From contig WFMF01000668.1 in assembly GCA_011033025.1 (NCBI GenBank), positions 1 to 64,000 of the forward strand: 64,000 nt of DNA, read 5' to 3'. Every line of letters starts with the position of its first letter. Within the stretch, counting starts at the first letter, position 1. Source of the stretch: Beroe forskalii (taxonomy: Eukaryota; Ctenophora; Nuda; Beroida; Beroidae). This document shows positions 62,697 to 64,000 of this stretch, one piece after another. The position numbers were made by a program, and so were the translations under genes. Below the pieces are notes generated by a model, which searched no databases, was not told where the DNA came from, and saw only the letters and a list, made by a program, of their open reading frames with translations.

Positions 62697-63375
62697 ACAA
62701 ATAATAATAATAATAATAAATTGTCAATTAGGAACACTGCTTTTAAGGCAGGCTTATACTCAGCAGTGTTTAAACCAAACTGAAACCAAAAGTGAGAGCC
62801 AAATAATTCACAATATCCAAAAACTTGTGCCTTTCACAAGGCCAAAAAGTGAGTGAAAAAATTGTGCATCTAAGTGAATGAAAATAAATAATTTAACTTT
62901 AAGTGGTAGAATGTACTATGAAAGCACAAATGGCAAAGAGTATTACTTAGTCAAGTTCATAGTTTCTTCTATAGAAAGGTTGAAAAGATATGTTTTCAAA
63001 AGTTTTTTGAAGGAATCAGTGTTGGATGCAGTTGTTATGTGATAAGGTAAGTGATTGAAAACTTTAGGACCAATGAAAGATAGACTTCGTTGACCAAGGC
63101 TAGTGTTCCTGGCTGGAGTTAACAATCTTGGGACATAGCCCTGATAGGAGTAAGTGAACATGTCTTGGATGTATTCTGGTGCTTGACCATTAATGGCTTT
63201 GAATGATAAGAGTGCAATTTTGAAAACAATACGCTTTTTGATCTGAAGCCAATGAAGTTCATGAAGGTCATTGTCAACATGATCATACTTATATTTTCCA
63301 GTTACTAATTTAGCAGCAGAATTTTGTATGATTTGTAACTGATTAAGAAGCCTGTCAGCAATACCATAATACAAA

Positions 63376-63378
<3 letters not shown>
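62697..63378 (-). mobile_element. 5'-truncated CR1/L2-like LINE
   Basis: The minus strand carries the end of a reverse-transcriptase ORF, a 3' region of about 240 bp and a (TTA)n tail (TAATAATAATAA at 62,701-62,719 on the plus strand), as is typical of LINEs with microsatellite tails. The 5' truncation point abuts a 29-T run (63,379-63,407). Confidence 0.8.
62943..63377 (-). pseudogene. Reverse transcriptase C-terminal region of a non-LTR retrotransposon
   Basis: About 144 residues from the break to the stop. Recognisable pieces: LYYGIADRLLNQLQIIQNSA then AKLVTG; LHELHWLQIKKRIVFKIALL then SFKAINGQAPEYI; a stretch ending VPRLL; SLGQRSLSFIGPKVFNHLP; and FKKLLKTYLF. These are the usual C-terminal blocks of CR1/L2-type reverse transcriptases, past the catalytic palm, so the fragment cannot be active. 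The frame is intact to its stop, which suggests a fairly young insertion. The Lys run and the residues before it in the open frame come from the adjacent homopolymer and are not part of the protein. Confidence 0.88.
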
Positions 63379-63411
<33 letters not shown>

Positions 63412-64000
63412 AAATAGTTTATATTTAGTAGCACATTATACCATACTTTGAACACAAATTCCATATATATCTTCTTCGGAAAATCATGATTTAGATTAGT
63501 TTATATTATAAAGATAACTTAATAAACTGGAATAAAAATAAATACATAAAGTGAGGAATATCCTAACATAATTGATAAAAAAACAGTTATATAGGTAGTA
63601 AAATACTGCTGCTATATAATCAAATTCCAGCAATAGCTTCCATTATACAGATAACCATTAAAAACAAAAAACAAGAAACAAGCAGGCAGCAAATGTTTTT
63701 CAATAAATTAGGTTAAACTAAACATACAATTGGGTTGTGTTGTGGCTACAGGAAATACGTGTGGGTAACTTGGGTACCACCCTTGGTACAACAAAAAAAG
63801 ACAATAAATTACTTGAACAACATATACTATTTCCAGTATAGTCTTCCTAATTTGCTGCTAGTCATAAATTGTAAGATAGATTACAATAAATTAATAATTA
63901 GATATAATAAATAAATAAATAAATGTTACATTCTTAGTAAACGCTTAATAGCTATCATGAGATTCAAAACCTTAAAGAGTCATCTAAAAAGTTCAACCCC
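63379..64000. other. 29-T run and AT-rich flank
   Basis: On the minus strand the T-run is a poly-A directly 5' of the truncated LINE, so the DNA at 63,408-64,000 may be the 3' end of another retroelement. An AATA microsatellite lies near 63,905-63,925. No gene seen. Confidence 0.45.

Overview
This is a eukaryotic window, almost certainly from a metazoan and probably an invertebrate. It holds a rhodopsin-class GPCR with a likely 5' splice acceptor, a spliced terminal exon with a polyadenylation signal, a tRNA-like SINE, a CR1/L2-like LINE fragment, DNA transposons with target-site duplications, a telomere-like TTAGGG/TTTGGG array and many minisatellites. I could not fix the species. Genes are sparse; most of the DNA is repeats or featureless AT-rich sequence.

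Layout. 1-5,860: repeat relics, two elements with inverted ends and a nested SINE. 5,862-6,930: a GC-rich modular repeat full of GTCAGAC-type inverted motifs. 6,558-14,602 and 38,929-48,378: two arms of a very large inverted repeat (about 8.0 and 9.4 kb) around a 24.3 kb loop. The arms are colinear but unevenly similar: over 99% by eye at the inner ends, about 97% around 12.7-13.4 kb and 7.0-7.8 kb, and about 80-90% between. The loop (14,603-38,928) holds a 1.07 kb poly-A-tailed repeat, a DNA transposon, the GPCR (22,058-23,296, minus strand), an 18-bp minisatellite and a 2.8 kb array of 63-bp units. After the right arm come a GC-rich module, an E-box/CCAAT cluster, a 40-bp minisatellite, a 3.57 kb foldback transposon (50,390-53,959), coding-like fragments, degenerate arrays, a 334-bp triplication, a second copy of the 1.07 kb repeat and a LINE fragment.

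Genes. Besides the GPCR, the best coding signal is a 191-bp terminal exon present in both arms (7,625-7,815 minus; 47,307-47,497 plus). The two copies differ at six bases, all synonymous, with no indels, while the flanks carry many indels. Both keep a splice acceptor, stop and AATAAA. Each arm therefore seems to carry, or to have carried until recently, the 3' end of a gene transcribed outward from the loop; the upstream exons were not found.

The items most worth follow-up are the giant inverted repeat with its selected exon pair, and the foldback element with an exact 8-bp target-site duplication, ends built of self-complementary satellites and a telomere-like core. Identity figures are visual estimates, not computed alignments.
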